From: SVTX01 sp051867975
Lineage (GTDB): Bacteria > Bacillota > Clostridia > Oscillospirales > CAG-272
Reading direction: 5' to 3'
Assembly: GCA_051867975.1 (NCBI GenBank)
Contig: JBJDZM010000068.1
Coordinates: 1 to 9,261 of the forward strand
DNA length: 9,261 bases
A program made the translations under genes and the position numbers. How positions within the stretch are numbered: position 1 is the first letter of the stretch; each line of letters opens with the position of its first letter. Under the pieces are notes generated by a model. It saw only the letters and a list, made by a program, of their open reading frames with translations. It did no database searches and was not told the DNA's origin. This document shows, one piece after another, positions 1 to 6,107 of the stretch.

Positions 1-430
1 CGTGGAAATCTTCGGTATCCTCGATAAAGCCGTCAAGGCGCTGGGGGGTGTCGGTCAACTCGACCGCCATGCAACCGCCCGTGCGGTCGACTATCTTCGC
101 GCCGTAGATTGAAATGAGACTTGCGAGCTTTTCGTTGTCACGCTCCTCGGCGGCGAACTTAATGAGCAGTATCTCGTGAATGAGACTGAAGGTCGGTTCG
201 ACCGAGAAAATGAGCTTCGTCTCAACGAGCTTGCCCGTCTGCTTCATTATTTGAGAAAACTTTTTCTCGTCACCGCTCGTCATTATCGTAATACGCGAGA
301 GGCGTTCGTCATGAGTCGGCGAAACGGTCAGCGAATCAATGTTAAATCCTCTTTGAACGAAGAGCGACGCCACTCTTGCAAGCACACCGGCGTTATTTTC
401 AACGAGGATGACCATGCATTGTTTTTTCAT
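1..430 (-). CDS. ilvN: Acetohydroxyacid (acetolactate) synthase, small regulatory subunit, 3' end cut off
   Basis: This is the regulatory subunit of acetohydroxyacid synthase; it activates the catalytic subunit and confers feedback inhibition, usually by valine. About 143 residues are visible and the frame is still open at base 1, so some 15-30 C-terminal residues lie outside the window (the family is about 160-170 residues). Residues 1 to about 75 are an ACT domain, with ENNAGVLARVASLF followed by RGFNIDSLTV and SRITI; the rest matches the C-terminal domain of the family. N12, G15 and N30 align with the valine-contact residues N11, G14 and N29 of E. coli IlvH, so valine inhibition is predicted. 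The ATG at 430 is preceded by AGGGGG. It begins 18 bases after the ilvB stop, with its ribosome binding site next to that stop, so the two are co-transcribed and probably translationally coupled. Either symbol, ilvN or ilvH, would fit. Confidence 0.95.
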   Translation of the reverse strand, partial: MKKQCMVILVENNAGVLARVASLFVQRGFNIDSLTVSPTHDERLSRITIMTSGDEKKFSQIMKQTGKLVETKLIFSVEPTFSLIHEILLIKFAAEERDNEKLASLISIYGAKIVDRTGGCMAVELTDTPQRLDGFIEDTEDFH

Positions 431-448
431 AATTCATCATCCCCCTGT

Positions 449-2107
449 TCAGTTGAAAATTGTATCGTTTACGGTCTTGCCGCTCGGTATCATGGGCAGA
501 ACCTTCTCGTCACGGTCGACTATGCACTCGATCCAGACGGGACCGTCCTCTTTGAGCGCCTCTTTCATCGCTTTCTCAAACTCGGCAGGCGTCTCGCAGT
601 GATAGCCCTTTGCTCCAAATCCCTCGGCAACCGCCTTGTAGTTCGTGACTCTGTCAGGCTCGCTCGACGAATATCTGCCGCCGTAGAAGGCTTCCTGCCA
701 CTGATGGACCATTCCGAGCGCGGAGTTGTTGAATATGACCGAAATTACAGGCACTTTGTATGTCACAGCCGTGCAGACCTCGTTGAGGTTCATGTGGAAG
801 GAGCCGTCGCCCGTGAAGTGGACAACCCTCGTTCCGGGGCGGGATATCGACGCACCGATTGCCGCTCCGTAGCCGTAGCCCATCGTGCCGAGTCCGCCGC
901 TGGTCAGAAAGTTCTTCGCATGCGTGTGATGGAGATACTGAGCCGCCCACATCTGATGCTGTCCGACGTCGGTGACGTATATCGCATCCTCGCCGGAAAG
1001 CTCGCACGCCTTCTCGACGATGAAATGGGGCTTTATTTCCGTGTCACTGTCGACCGGCTTGTAGTCCTCGGTCTTCCAATGCTCGATATGCTCGTGCCAT
1101 GCGTCGTGCTTCGCCTCTTTGACGTACTTGAGCATCTCGCAAAGCACTTCTTTGACGTCGCCGACGATGCTGTAATCGGCAATGACGTTCTTGTTTATCT
1201 CGCTGGGGTCGATGTCTATGTGAACTATGCTCGCATTGGGAGCAAATTTCTCGGTGTTGAGCGCAACTCTGTCCGAAAAACGCGTTCCTATCGCGATAAG
1301 CACGTCGGCACGGCTGACTGCCGCATTTGCACTGTAATTGCCGTGCATGCCCATAAGTCCCATATTATTTCTCTCTCCGTACCCGAGCACGCCTGCCGCC
1401 ATGAGCGTGTGCGCCGCGGGTATGTCGGCGCGGTTTATAAGCTCGCGCAACTCCGCACCTGCATCGCTGAGCCGTACGCCGCCGCCGAAGTAGATGCACG
1501 GACGCTCGCTTCTGTTGATAAGCTCGGCAATCTCACGCACGTTGCCCTTTATCTCTTTCGTCCTCGTCGGAACGACCGCCGCCTTCGGCTCGTAGTCGGT
1601 AACCGCCGCCGTAACGTCCTTCGGAATGTCGATAAGCACGGGACCCGGTCTGCCGCTTCCCGCTATCTCAAACGCGCGGCGGACCGTGTCGGCGAGGTCC
1701 TCGACTCGGCGCACGACGAAATTGTGCTTGGTTATGGGCATCGTAATGCCCGTTATGTAGACCTCCTGGAAGCTGTCGCATCCGATAAGAGGGTTTGCAA
1801 CATTACCCGTAATGGCGACCATGGGAACGCTGTCCATATACGCCGTAGCGATACCGGTGACAAGGTTTGTCGCACCGGGACCGCTCGTTGCTAAAACGAC
1901 GCCTGTTTTGCCGGTAGCTCTCGCGTAGCCGTCGGCGGCGTGGGCTGCGCCCTGCTCGTGCGCGGTCATGTAATGAGTTATCTCATCCTGGTGCTTGTAG
2001 AGTGCATCGTAGATGTTGAGCACCGAGCCTCCGGGATAGCCGAAGATGGTGTCAACGCCCTGCTCGATGAGTACTTTTACAAGTATCTCGGAACCGTTTA
2101 ATTTCAT
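449..2107 (-). CDS. ilvB: Acetohydroxyacid (acetolactate) synthase, large catalytic subunit
   Basis: This thiamine-diphosphate enzyme condenses two pyruvates to acetolactate (valine/leucine branch) or pyruvate with 2-oxobutyrate to acetohydroxybutyrate (isoleucine branch). It has 552 residues, a normal family length. The N-terminal Pyr domain carries IFGYPGG (about 21-27) and the catalytic glutamate E51 in TAHEQGAAHAADGYAR. A central domain follows. The C-terminal PP domain has the cofactor motif GDGSFHMN (from about 433) ending in NN (about 460-461). GMVHQWQEAFYGGRYS just after it, including the tryptophan near 470, is characteristic of acetohydroxyacid synthases rather than pyruvate oxidases or catabolic acetolactate synthases. 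The ATG at 2107 follows AAAGGAG at a 7-base spacing. It is the first gene after a leucine-type T-box leader and is followed by ilvN. The long open frame on the opposite strand (176-1894) is a shadow of this gene. Confidence 0.97.
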   Translation of the reverse strand: MKLNGSEILVKVLIEQGVDTIFGYPGGSVLNIYDALYKHQDEITHYMTAHEQGAAHAADGYARATGKTGVVLATSGPGATNLVTGIATAYMDSVPMVAITGNVANPLIGCDSFQEVYITGITMPITKHNFVVRRVEDLADTVRRAFEIAGSGRPGPVLIDIPKDVTAAVTDYEPKAAVVPTRTKEIKGNVREIAELINRSERPCIYFGGGVRLSDAGAELRELINRADIPAAHTLMAAGVLGYGERNNMGLMGMHGNYSANAAVSRADVLIAIGTRFSDRVALNTEKFAPNASIVHIDIDPSEINKNVIADYSIVGDVKEVLCEMLKYVKEAKHDAWHEHIEHWKTEDYKPVDSDTEIKPHFIVEKACELSGEDAIYVTDVGQHQMWAAQYLHHTHAKNFLTSGGLGTMGYGYGAAIGASISRPGTRVVHFTGDGSFHMNLNEVCTAVTYKVPVISVIFNNSALGMVHQWQEAFYGGRYSSSEPDRVTNYKAVAEGFGAKGYHCETPAEFEKAMKEALKEDGPVWIECIVDRDEKVLPMIPSGKTVNDTIFN

Positions 2108-2152
2108 TTAAAACTCCTTTGGGGTGAAATTTATTCGATTGAAATGCGCCGC

Positions 2153-2198
2153 AAAAAAACACAAAGCCCCCGTCTCTTAATATAAAGAGACAAAGGGC
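2153..2198 (-). terminator. Intrinsic terminator (attenuator) of the ilvB T-box leader
   Basis: On the minus strand GCCCTTTGTCTCTT (2185-2198) pairs with AAGAGACGGGGGC (2166-2178) across a six-base TATATT loop, allowing G-T pairs, and is followed by a T-rich tract, TTTGTGTTTTTTT (2153-2165). It lies immediately downstream of the T-box sequence and 45 bases upstream of the ilvB start codon, which is the expected place for the terminator that competes with the tRNA-stabilised antiterminator. Confidence 0.92.
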
Positions 2199-2451
2199 AT
2201 AATATACTCTCTGCGGTACCACTCTTATTGCTTTTTTCAAAGCCGCTCTGCTTTTACCAATCAGTAAAACCGTCCATGATAACGGGGACATCCGTCTGTG
2301 CCTACTTGCAAGACCGCTTTCGGGCAGATGCTCGGGGATGAGGTTCATCCGCACTCGCCGCCGACTCGCACCATTGAGACTCGCGTCTCCGTCGGCTCTC
2401 TTGAGGTCCCGCGCAGATTACTTTTTCCCGTCACTGCATTTCAATAAATAT
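2153..2451 (-). promoter_or_regulatory. T-box riboswitch leader of ilvBN, predicted leucine (CUC) specifier
   Basis: A roughly 300-base leader that should sense uncharged tRNA and then allow read-through into ilvBN. Reading 5' to 3' on the minus strand: an AGTA-type motif on the 5' side of the specifier loop; AGAGAGCCGAC, then a GAGAC-GCGA-GTCTC hairpin, then GTCGGC forming the distal part of stem I; then the 3' side of the specifier loop. The stem TCTGCGC/GTGCGGA closes above that loop. The predicted specifier is CTC (2340-2342) followed by A, in the same register as the ATC of the ilvA leader when both are aligned on the downstream GAGC. The conserved T-box AGAGTGGTACCGCAG lies at about 2211-2225; its UGGU bulge would pair with the end of a tRNA with discriminator base A, as tRNA-Leu has. 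GCGG at 2243-2246 can pair with the CCGC of the T-box as the antiterminator. B. subtilis ilvB also has a CUC specifier. Confidence 0.92.
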
Positions 2452-2457
2452 GAGGAG

Positions 2458-2486
2458 ATTATACCACAGCGCAAAAGCTTTGTCAA
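2458..2486 (-). promoter_or_regulatory. Sigma-A promoter of the ilvBN T-box transcript
   Basis: The minus strand carries a perfect -35 box TTGACA (2481-2486), a 17-base spacer and a perfect -10 box TATAAT (2458-2463). The expected transcription start is near 2451, directly ahead of the T-box stem I. No operator is obvious, which fits control mainly by attenuation. Confidence 0.9.
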
Positions 2487-2558
2487 GAATTTTTCTCAAT
2501 TTTTTTCGTCGGTTTTGATAATATATGAGTTTTCAACAAAAATTCAGACGAAAAGGTT

Positions 2559-2578
2559 GTTAATTTCGCAAAATTAAC
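2559..2578. repeat. Small intergenic palindrome
   Basis: GTTAATTT and AAATTAAC form an 8-bp stem around CGCA. No T tract follows on either strand, so it is not a clear terminator. It sits about 70 bases upstream of the ilvB -35 box in an AT-rich stretch (about 2487-2620) where I see nothing else except weak complementarity between TTTTCGTC (2503-2510) and GACGAAAA (2547-2554). Confidence 0.4.
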
Positions 2579-2624
2579 GAATGTTATTGTCTCTTTTTTC
2601 CTATTTGTATTGTAGCGCGTGACT

Positions 2625-2664
2625 TTGTCGGCGCATCAAAGCTCGCAATGACCTCAACTTCGCA
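2625..2664 (-). pseudogene. Decayed duplicate of the 3' end of ridA
   Basis: This 40-base stretch matches 2926-2966, the last codons of ridA plus about 11 bases past its stop, at 36 of 41 aligned positions with four substitutions and one missing base. The minus strand still reads C-E-V-E-V-I-A like the RidA C-terminus, but the missing base shifts the frame before the glutamate, and the codons further upstream are absent. It lies about 300 bases downstream of the intact gene end and has no start codon, so it cannot be functional as a gene. It may be the remnant of a tandem duplication or of an element that picked up the gene end. Confidence 0.75.
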
Positions 2665-2749
2665 GTTGTATTATAAAACTGAACTTAGTCTCAGATTGAT
2701 GACAAAGTTCATATTCAATAGGTTATTGCATATTGATAATTGATAGCCC

Positions 2750-2877
2750 GCTTTTTCTTTGGTAGCGCAGGCGCAAAGAAAAAGCTTGGCAAAAAGAAGA
2801 CGCCGTAAGGAAATTTCGCCGTTGCGACGGCGACCAAGGCTACGCGCCTTGGATGGCGCCGCCTTTTGAGAAAGGCG
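2750..2877. repeat. Cluster of intergenic hairpins downstream of ridA
   Basis: Three inverted repeats sit side by side: GCTTTTTCTTTG/CAAAGAAAAAGC (2750-2785, 12-bp arms, 12-base loop), CCAAGGC/GCCTTGG (2834-2852, 5-base loop), and CGCCTTT/AAAGGCG (2860-2877, 4-base loop). The short overlapping frames here translate to low-complexity Lys/Arg/Phe-rich peptides typical of non-coding repeats, so I call no gene. The cluster begins 59 bases past the ridA stop and may end ridA transcription, although no classical T tract follows. It has the look of a dispersed palindromic repeat, but copy number cannot be judged from one window. Confidence 0.6.
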
Positions 2878-2936
2878 GGCGAAAACTTTCCTGAAGACAT
2901 CGCCGTGAAGTTTTTCGGCAGTCTGTTGTCTGCGCG

Positions 2937-3308
2937 TCAAAGCTCGGCGATGACCTCAACCTCGCAAAGGACGTTTTTCGGAAGAGTCTTGACCGCCACG
3001 CAGGAGCGCGCCGGCTTTGAGGTGAAATAGCGTCCGTAGACCTCGTTGAACGCGGCAAAATCGCCCATGTCCGCAAGGAAACAGGTGGTTTTGACTGCTT
3101 TTTCGAGGCTTGTGCCTGCCGCCTCAAGGACTGCGCCGAGATTTTTGCAGACTTGCTCGGTTTGCGAGACGATGTCAACGGCTTCGACCGCTCCGCTTGC
3201 AGGATTAATCGCAATCTGTCCCGATGTGAAAACGACGTTGCCGACCTTTACCGCCTGCGAATAAGGACCTATCGCCTCGGGGGCGTTTTTAGTGTAAATT
3301 TTCTCCAT
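2937..3308 (-). CDS. ridA: RidA family 2-iminobutanoate/2-iminopropanoate deaminase
   Basis: RidA (YjgF/YER057c/UK114 family) is a small trimeric cytosolic enzyme. It hydrolyses the reactive enamine/imine intermediates, 2-aminocrotonate and 2-aminoacrylate, released by PLP-dependent threonine and serine dehydratases, giving 2-oxobutyrate or pyruvate. It has 123 residues, the usual length. Family landmarks are IGPYSQAV with Y16, the FTSGQI strand, the substrate-carboxylate arginine R101 in KPARSCVAV, and E116 in the C-terminal CEVEVIAEL. The ATG at 3308 is preceded by GAAAGGA at an 8-base spacing. It lies downstream of ilvA on the same strand, which fits its job of clearing IlvA's by-products, but 370 bases of repeats separate them. 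A weak promoter (TTTACA near 3431, GATAAA near 3411) is possible; I do not rely on it. Confidence 0.95.
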   Translation of the reverse strand: MEKIYTKNAPEAIGPYSQAVKVGNVVFTSGQIAINPASGAVEAVDIVSQTEQVCKNLGAVLEAAGTSLEKAVKTTCFLADMGDFAAFNEVYGRYFTSKPARSCVAVKTLPKNVLCEVEVIAEL

Positions 3309-3339
3309 AATTATATCCTTTCTGCTTTGCCTCCGGCGG

Positions 3340-3653
3340 CTTAAGACCCTTTTGGAAAAAAGGTCTTAAGAATCCCAAAAACTTCCGGTAGCTTCGCACT
3401 TGATTTGTAGTTTATCTTATCAATATAAATTCTGTAAAACTTAACGCACAACCTATGCAAAAGTAATTTTAACTTAGTGTGACTTTGATTTCAGATGCTC
3501 TTGCATGGCTGGGTTTAACACGTATCCAATACAGAAACGTCAGTGAGGGATTTTTCCGAAGGGAAAATCCTACGTCACCGCGATAAGGACCCAAAATATT
3601 AAAAGTTTTAGGAAGGGGTTTGGGGAGAACCCTTTTTCCAAAAGGGTTTCCCC
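3340..3653. repeat. Inverted-repeat-bounded intergenic element between ridA and ilvA
   Basis: A 15-base sequence, ACCCTTTTGGAAAAA, occurs at 3346-3360 and again, exactly inverted, at 3633-3647. Each copy is the core of its own hairpin: CTTAAGACC/GGTCTTAAG (3340-3370) on the left and AACCCTTTT/AAAAGGGTT with outer GGGG/CCCC (3622-3653) on the right. The sequence between is non-coding and mostly AT-rich, apart from a third hairpin at 3543-3578. The layout resembles a miniature inverted-repeat element, but no target duplication is obvious. The right hairpin begins 26 bases past the ilvA stop and could also slow or stop transcription out of ilvA, though no T tract follows. I see no gene in 3309-3678. 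Confidence 0.5.
3543..3578. repeat. Imperfect hairpin inside the ilvA-ridA intergenic element
   Basis: GTGAGGGATTTTTCC pairs imperfectly with GGGAAAATCC-TACG-TCAC: the outer arms are GTGA/TCAC, the inner arms GGATTTTTCC/GGGAAAATCC with one bulged T, and the loop is short. Its role is unknown. It may be part of the element around it or an independent palindromic unit. Confidence 0.45.
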
Positions 3654-3678
3654 AATATCCTCAGCACAATCTATCTTC

Positions 3679-4872
3679 TCATACCAACTTAAATCCCGCA
3701 TTAGTCAAAGCGGTTGTAATCTCACTAATGTGTTCGTGATTTCGGGTTTCGAGAACGATGCGGAGATAGCAGCCGTTGATGTCCATGGTCTCGCTGGCAC
3801 GCTCGTGGTGAACGGAGATGACGTTCGCCCCGAGGTCGGCGATTATCGCCGAGACCTGCTTGAGCTGACCGGGCTTGTCGGAAAGCTCGATGCAAAGCGT
3901 GTGGTTTCTGCCCGACATGAGGAGTCCGCGCTTGATGACGCGCGAGAGAATCGTGACATCAATGTTACCGCCCGAGACGAGCGCAACCACCTTTTTGCCT
4001 TTGACGGGAACCTTGTCGAACATGACAGCCGCGACCGCAACCGCACCTGCTCCCTCGGCGATGAGCTTGTGCTGCTCGATAAGTCCGAGAATTGCCGATG
4101 AGATCTCACCCTCGGTCACCGTCACGATGTCGTCAACGTATTTAGAGACAAGCTCGTATGTATTGTCGCCCGGCTCCTTTACCGCAATTCCGTCGGCAAT
4201 CGTCGAAACATTTTCAAGCCGCTCCTTTTTGCCGTTCTTTACCGAATTATACATGCTCGGCGCACCGACAGACTGAACGCCGTAAACCTTGACCGCGGGC
4301 TTCAACTGCTTTAAGGCAAACGCAACGCCCGAGATAAGTCCGCCGCCGCCTATCGGTACGACGACCGCATCGATGTCGTCAAGCTCGTCAAGGATCTCAA
4401 GCGCAATCGTTCCCTGACCGGCAATCACGTCCTCGTCGTCAAAGGGGTGAACGAAGGTGTAGCCCATCTCGTCGCGAAGCTCAAGCGCGCGCTTATACGC
4501 GTCGTCGTAAACGCCCGGCACCATAACGACCTCAGCACCGTAGCTCTTTGTCGCCTCGACCTTCGATATCGGCGCACCGTCGGGCAGACAAATGACCGAC
4601 TTTATACCGTACTTCTGCGCCGCAAGCGCAACTCCCTGAGCGTGATTTCCCGCGGAGCATGCGATAACACCGCGCGCCTTCTCCTCAGGCGAGAGCTGGG
4701 AGATCTTATATCCCGCTCCGCGCACCTTGAACGAGCCTGTCACCTGTAAGTTCTCGGTCTTCAAGTAGAGCTTACAGTCGGGATTTATTTTCGGCGATGC
4801 GATAAGCGCGGTCTTCCTGACTACGTCCTTTAATACGTACGCCGCATGATATACCTTGTCGAGTGTCAACAT
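3679..4872 (-). CDS. ilvA: Threonine ammonia-lyase (threonine dehydratase), medium form with one ACT domain
   Basis: This PLP enzyme deaminates threonine to 2-oxobutyrate and ammonia, the committed step of isoleucine synthesis. It has 397 residues. The fold-type II catalytic domain (about 1-320) shows the PLP lysine K49 in TGSFKVRGA, SAGNHAQG (73-80), the phosphate-binding GGGGL (175-179) and SGGN (300-303). A single ACT domain (about 325-397, CIELSDKPGQLKQVSAII) ends the protein. This is the roughly 400-residue form; E. coli IlvA, over 500 residues, has two ACT-like modules, and E. coli TdcB (about 330) has none. The T-box leader with an isoleucine specifier argues for the biosynthetic role. 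The ATG at 4872 follows AAAGGA about 10 bases upstream. A 13-base palindrome, CAACAAATTGTTG, lies just upstream of the ribosome binding site and may be incidental. RidA is the next gene downstream. Confidence 0.95.
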   Translation of the reverse strand: MLTLDKVYHAAYVLKDVVRKTALIASPKINPDCKLYLKTENLQVTGSFKVRGAGYKISQLSPEEKARGVIACSAGNHAQGVALAAQKYGIKSVICLPDGAPISKVEATKSYGAEVVMVPGVYDDAYKRALELRDEMGYTFVHPFDDEDVIAGQGTIALEILDELDDIDAVVVPIGGGGLISGVAFALKQLKPAVKVYGVQSVGAPSMYNSVKNGKKERLENVSTIADGIAVKEPGDNTYELVSKYVDDIVTVTEGEISSAILGLIEQHKLIAEGAGAVAVAAVMFDKVPVKGKKVVALVSGGNIDVTILSRVIKRGLLMSGRNHTLCIELSDKPGQLKQVSAIIADLGANVISVHHERASETMDINGCYLRIVLETRNHEHISEITTALTNAGFKLV

Positions 4873-4960
4873 TTCTTGTCTTTCCTTTCAACAATTTGTT
4901 GTATTTTAAACTGTGAATTTATTTTTTGTCTTTTTTTTCTTTAGTTTTGTCGATGTTTTG

Positions 4961-4993
4961 CAAAAAACAGAAAAAGTCCGTCTTCCGACGAAC
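4961..4993 (-). terminator. Intrinsic terminator (attenuator) of the ilvA T-box leader
   Basis: On the minus strand GTTCGTC-GGAA-GACGGAC (4976-4993) forms a 7-bp stem with one G-T pair and a GGAA tetraloop, followed by TTTTTCTGTTTTTT (4962-4975). It is the only hairpin of this leader with a proper T tract. It lies about 90 bases upstream of the ilvA start and about 55 bases beyond the T-box sequence, further than in the ilvB leader, because another hairpin (5015-5038) intervenes. Confidence 0.8.
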
Positions 4994-5403
4994 TCTCAAA
5001 TACGCGCATTGAGTCCGTCTCAAATTTCAAAGAGACGGGCAAAATACCCGCGGTACCACTCCTTTTGCGGCAATGCCGCCACTCTGCGCACACTGACATG
5101 TGCCCTTCTTTAACGCAGAAATACGCATCCGTCTATTTTTCAAAGATGTCGATGCCGTGCCGCCGCGAAGGCTTGCGAAACGCCGCCGCGAAGGCTTGCA
5201 AAGTGCCGATGCAAGTGCATATGATTGCCCGTAAAGGCTTTCAACGCATATCCGACAACTTCTCAGAAAAATTCGAGAATGAGCTCCGAGGTGATTTAGC
5301 ATTTGCCGCCGCCCTGCCGTCTTCCACCACGAGATCTCTCTCCCGACGGCTCTCTGTGAGAGCATAGCCTTTCGGCTCGGCACGCCGCTCCTCTTCATCG
5401 CTT
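4962..5403 (-). promoter_or_regulatory. T-box riboswitch leader of ilvA, predicted isoleucine (AUC) specifier
   Basis: A roughly 440-base leader expected to sense uncharged tRNA-Ile and permit transcription of ilvA. On the minus strand the distal stem I shows AGAGAGCCGTC, a GAGA-GAGA-TCTC hairpin and the partner GACGGC. Basal pairing of CCGAG with CTCGG flanks the specifier loop, where ATC (5293-5295) is followed by A. The T-box GGAGTGGTACCGCGGG lies at 5047-5063, and its UGGU bulge suits a tRNA with discriminator A, as tRNA-Ile has. Between stem I and the T-box the leader is expanded by a 23-base tandem duplication (5161-5206). Downstream are CCGTCTC/GAGACGG (5015-5038) and then the terminator. 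The specifier is assigned by alignment with the ilvB leader and by the function of ilvA. A typical AGTA motif is less clear here. Confidence 0.9.
5161..5206. repeat. 23-bp tandem duplication within the ilvA T-box leader
   Basis: Two adjacent 23-base units (5161-5183 and 5184-5206) share an identical 16-base start, CGCCGCGAAGGCTTGC, and match at 20 of 23 positions overall. They fall between stem I and the antiterminator, the region that holds the variable stems II and III in T-box leaders, and probably explain part of this leader's extra length. Confidence 0.85.
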
Positions 5404-5409
5404 TTGTTC

Positions 5410-5438
5410 ATTATAATACTCTTTTATACCTTTGTCAA
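5410..5438 (-). promoter_or_regulatory. Sigma-A promoter of the ilvA T-box transcript
   Basis: The minus strand has TTGACA (5433-5438), a 17-base spacer and TATAAT (5410-5415), a perfect consensus match, with the expected start near 5403 at the head of the T-box leader. An 8-base palindrome, CAATATTG, overlaps the -35 end. The promoter begins only about 70 bases downstream of the toxin stop codon, and I see no strong terminator in 5439-5508, so some read-through from the toxin-antitoxin genes is possible. Confidence 0.9.
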
Positions 5439-5508
5439 TATTGCAATTGTACAAATGTTATATTTAGACAAAGCGATTTTTGTCGCATTTTTACAAACAG
5501 TCAAAAGC

Positions 5509-5835
5509 TCAGATATCCTCGCTCGACTTCCCGAAAAGTATCTGCATATAGTTCCGCCTGCCGTAAAGCACCCGAATGATATGCACCCGCTCGCCCTCAA
5601 CCTTGTAAAACGCGATGTAATTTGCGCAGACAAGAAAGCGATACGGCACCTCAAAACCGACTATCGAGGAAAGCGGCGCGCCGAGTTCGGGAAAGACGGC
5701 AAGCTGACGGATGCGTTTCATGATTTTCTCAATAGTATTTTTCGCCGCCGTCTCGCTGCACGCTTCGTCGGTAATATACGCTTTTATCTCCTTCAAATCT
5801 TCAAGGGCATCGGGAGTAAACTCAACTTCAGCCAT
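5509..5835 (-). CDS. RelE/ParE-family toxin of a type II toxin-antitoxin pair
   Basis: A 108-residue protein of the RelE/ParE superfamily. Members are either ribosome-dependent mRNA interferases (RelE branch) or gyrase poisons (ParE branch); the branch cannot be settled by eye. It begins MAEVEFTPDALEDLKEIKAY, has the FPELG segment in the middle (48-52), then YRFLVCANYIAFYKVEGE, and ends with the typical RVLYGRRNYMQILF (88-101) with paired arginines R93 and R94. I chose the ATG at 5835 because it overlaps the last 8 bases of the antitoxin gene, has a G-rich ribosome binding site (GGGGGCAGGT), and begins where homology to the family begins. A longer frame to 5919 would add 28 arginine-rich residues that are only the antitoxin gene read in another frame. 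The overlap predicts translational coupling, with antitoxin made first. Confidence 0.88.
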   Translation of the reverse strand: MAEVEFTPDALEDLKEIKAYITDEACSETAAKNTIEKIMKRIRQLAVFPELGAPLSSIVGFEVPYRFLVCANYIAFYKVEGERVHIIRVLYGRRNYMQILFGKSSEDI

Positions 5836-6082
5836 TACCTGCCCCCAAAAGCGCCTCGACATCCGAGATATCGATATACCCCTTTTTCTTCGCCGAAGCA
5901 TCTCCTTTTGCAAGCTCACTCAACAGCTTGAGCGTCGCCTGTGTCTTTTCAAATTCCTCAATATCGACTATGGCGTACCTGCCGCGGCCGTTCTTTGTGA
6001 GGAATACGGGTTCTCCGACGGATATGTCGCGCAGAACCTCATTGTAGTTGCGCAGATCGGATACCGGCTTAATATTAGGCAT
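5828..6082 (-). CDS. YefM/Phd-family antitoxin
   Basis: An 84-residue antitoxin. In this family the N-terminal half folds into the Phd/YefM DNA-binding domain and represses its own operon, and the C-terminal half wraps and neutralises the toxin. The N-terminus PNIKPVSDLRNYNEVL and the strand segment GEPVFLTKNGRGRYAIVDIEEFEK (about 23-46) are characteristic. The tail (about 47-84) is charged and probably flexible, as expected for toxin binding. The ATG at 6082 follows AAGGGGG at about a 9-base spacing. A promoter with an overlapping palindrome lies just upstream. The gene overlaps the toxin by 8 bases. Pairing of a Phd/YefM antitoxin with a RelE/ParE toxin is common, and the small partner in the right order supports both calls. 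Confidence 0.88.
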   Translation of the reverse strand: MPNIKPVSDLRNYNEVLRDISVGEPVFLTKNGRGRYAIVDIEEFEKTQATLKLLSELAKGDASAKKKGYIDISDVEALLGAGNG

Positions 6083-6107
6083 AATAAAATCCCCCTTGTT
6101 TTTCTGC

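Noticed and set aside
176..1894. Open frame of 572 codons on the plus strand
   Set aside because: It lies opposite ilvB and ilvN, has an Arg/His/Val-rich composition typical of an antisense shadow, has no recognisable family motif, and the ilvB reading is unambiguous.
2052..2577. Short open frames across the ilvB leader on both strands
   Set aside because: The stretch is fully explained by the T-box leader, its terminator and its promoter, and none of the frames looks like a leader peptide.
2671..2940. Minus-strand open frames of 61-124 codons around the ridA 3' end
   Set aside because: They run through hairpin repeats and overlap the ridA stop, have no convincing ribosome binding site, and encode low-complexity Lys/Arg/Phe-rich peptides.
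5836..5919. 28-residue N-terminal extension of the toxin
   Set aside because: It is the antitoxin coding sequence read in another frame. The ATG at 5835 gives the normal toxin length and overlap.
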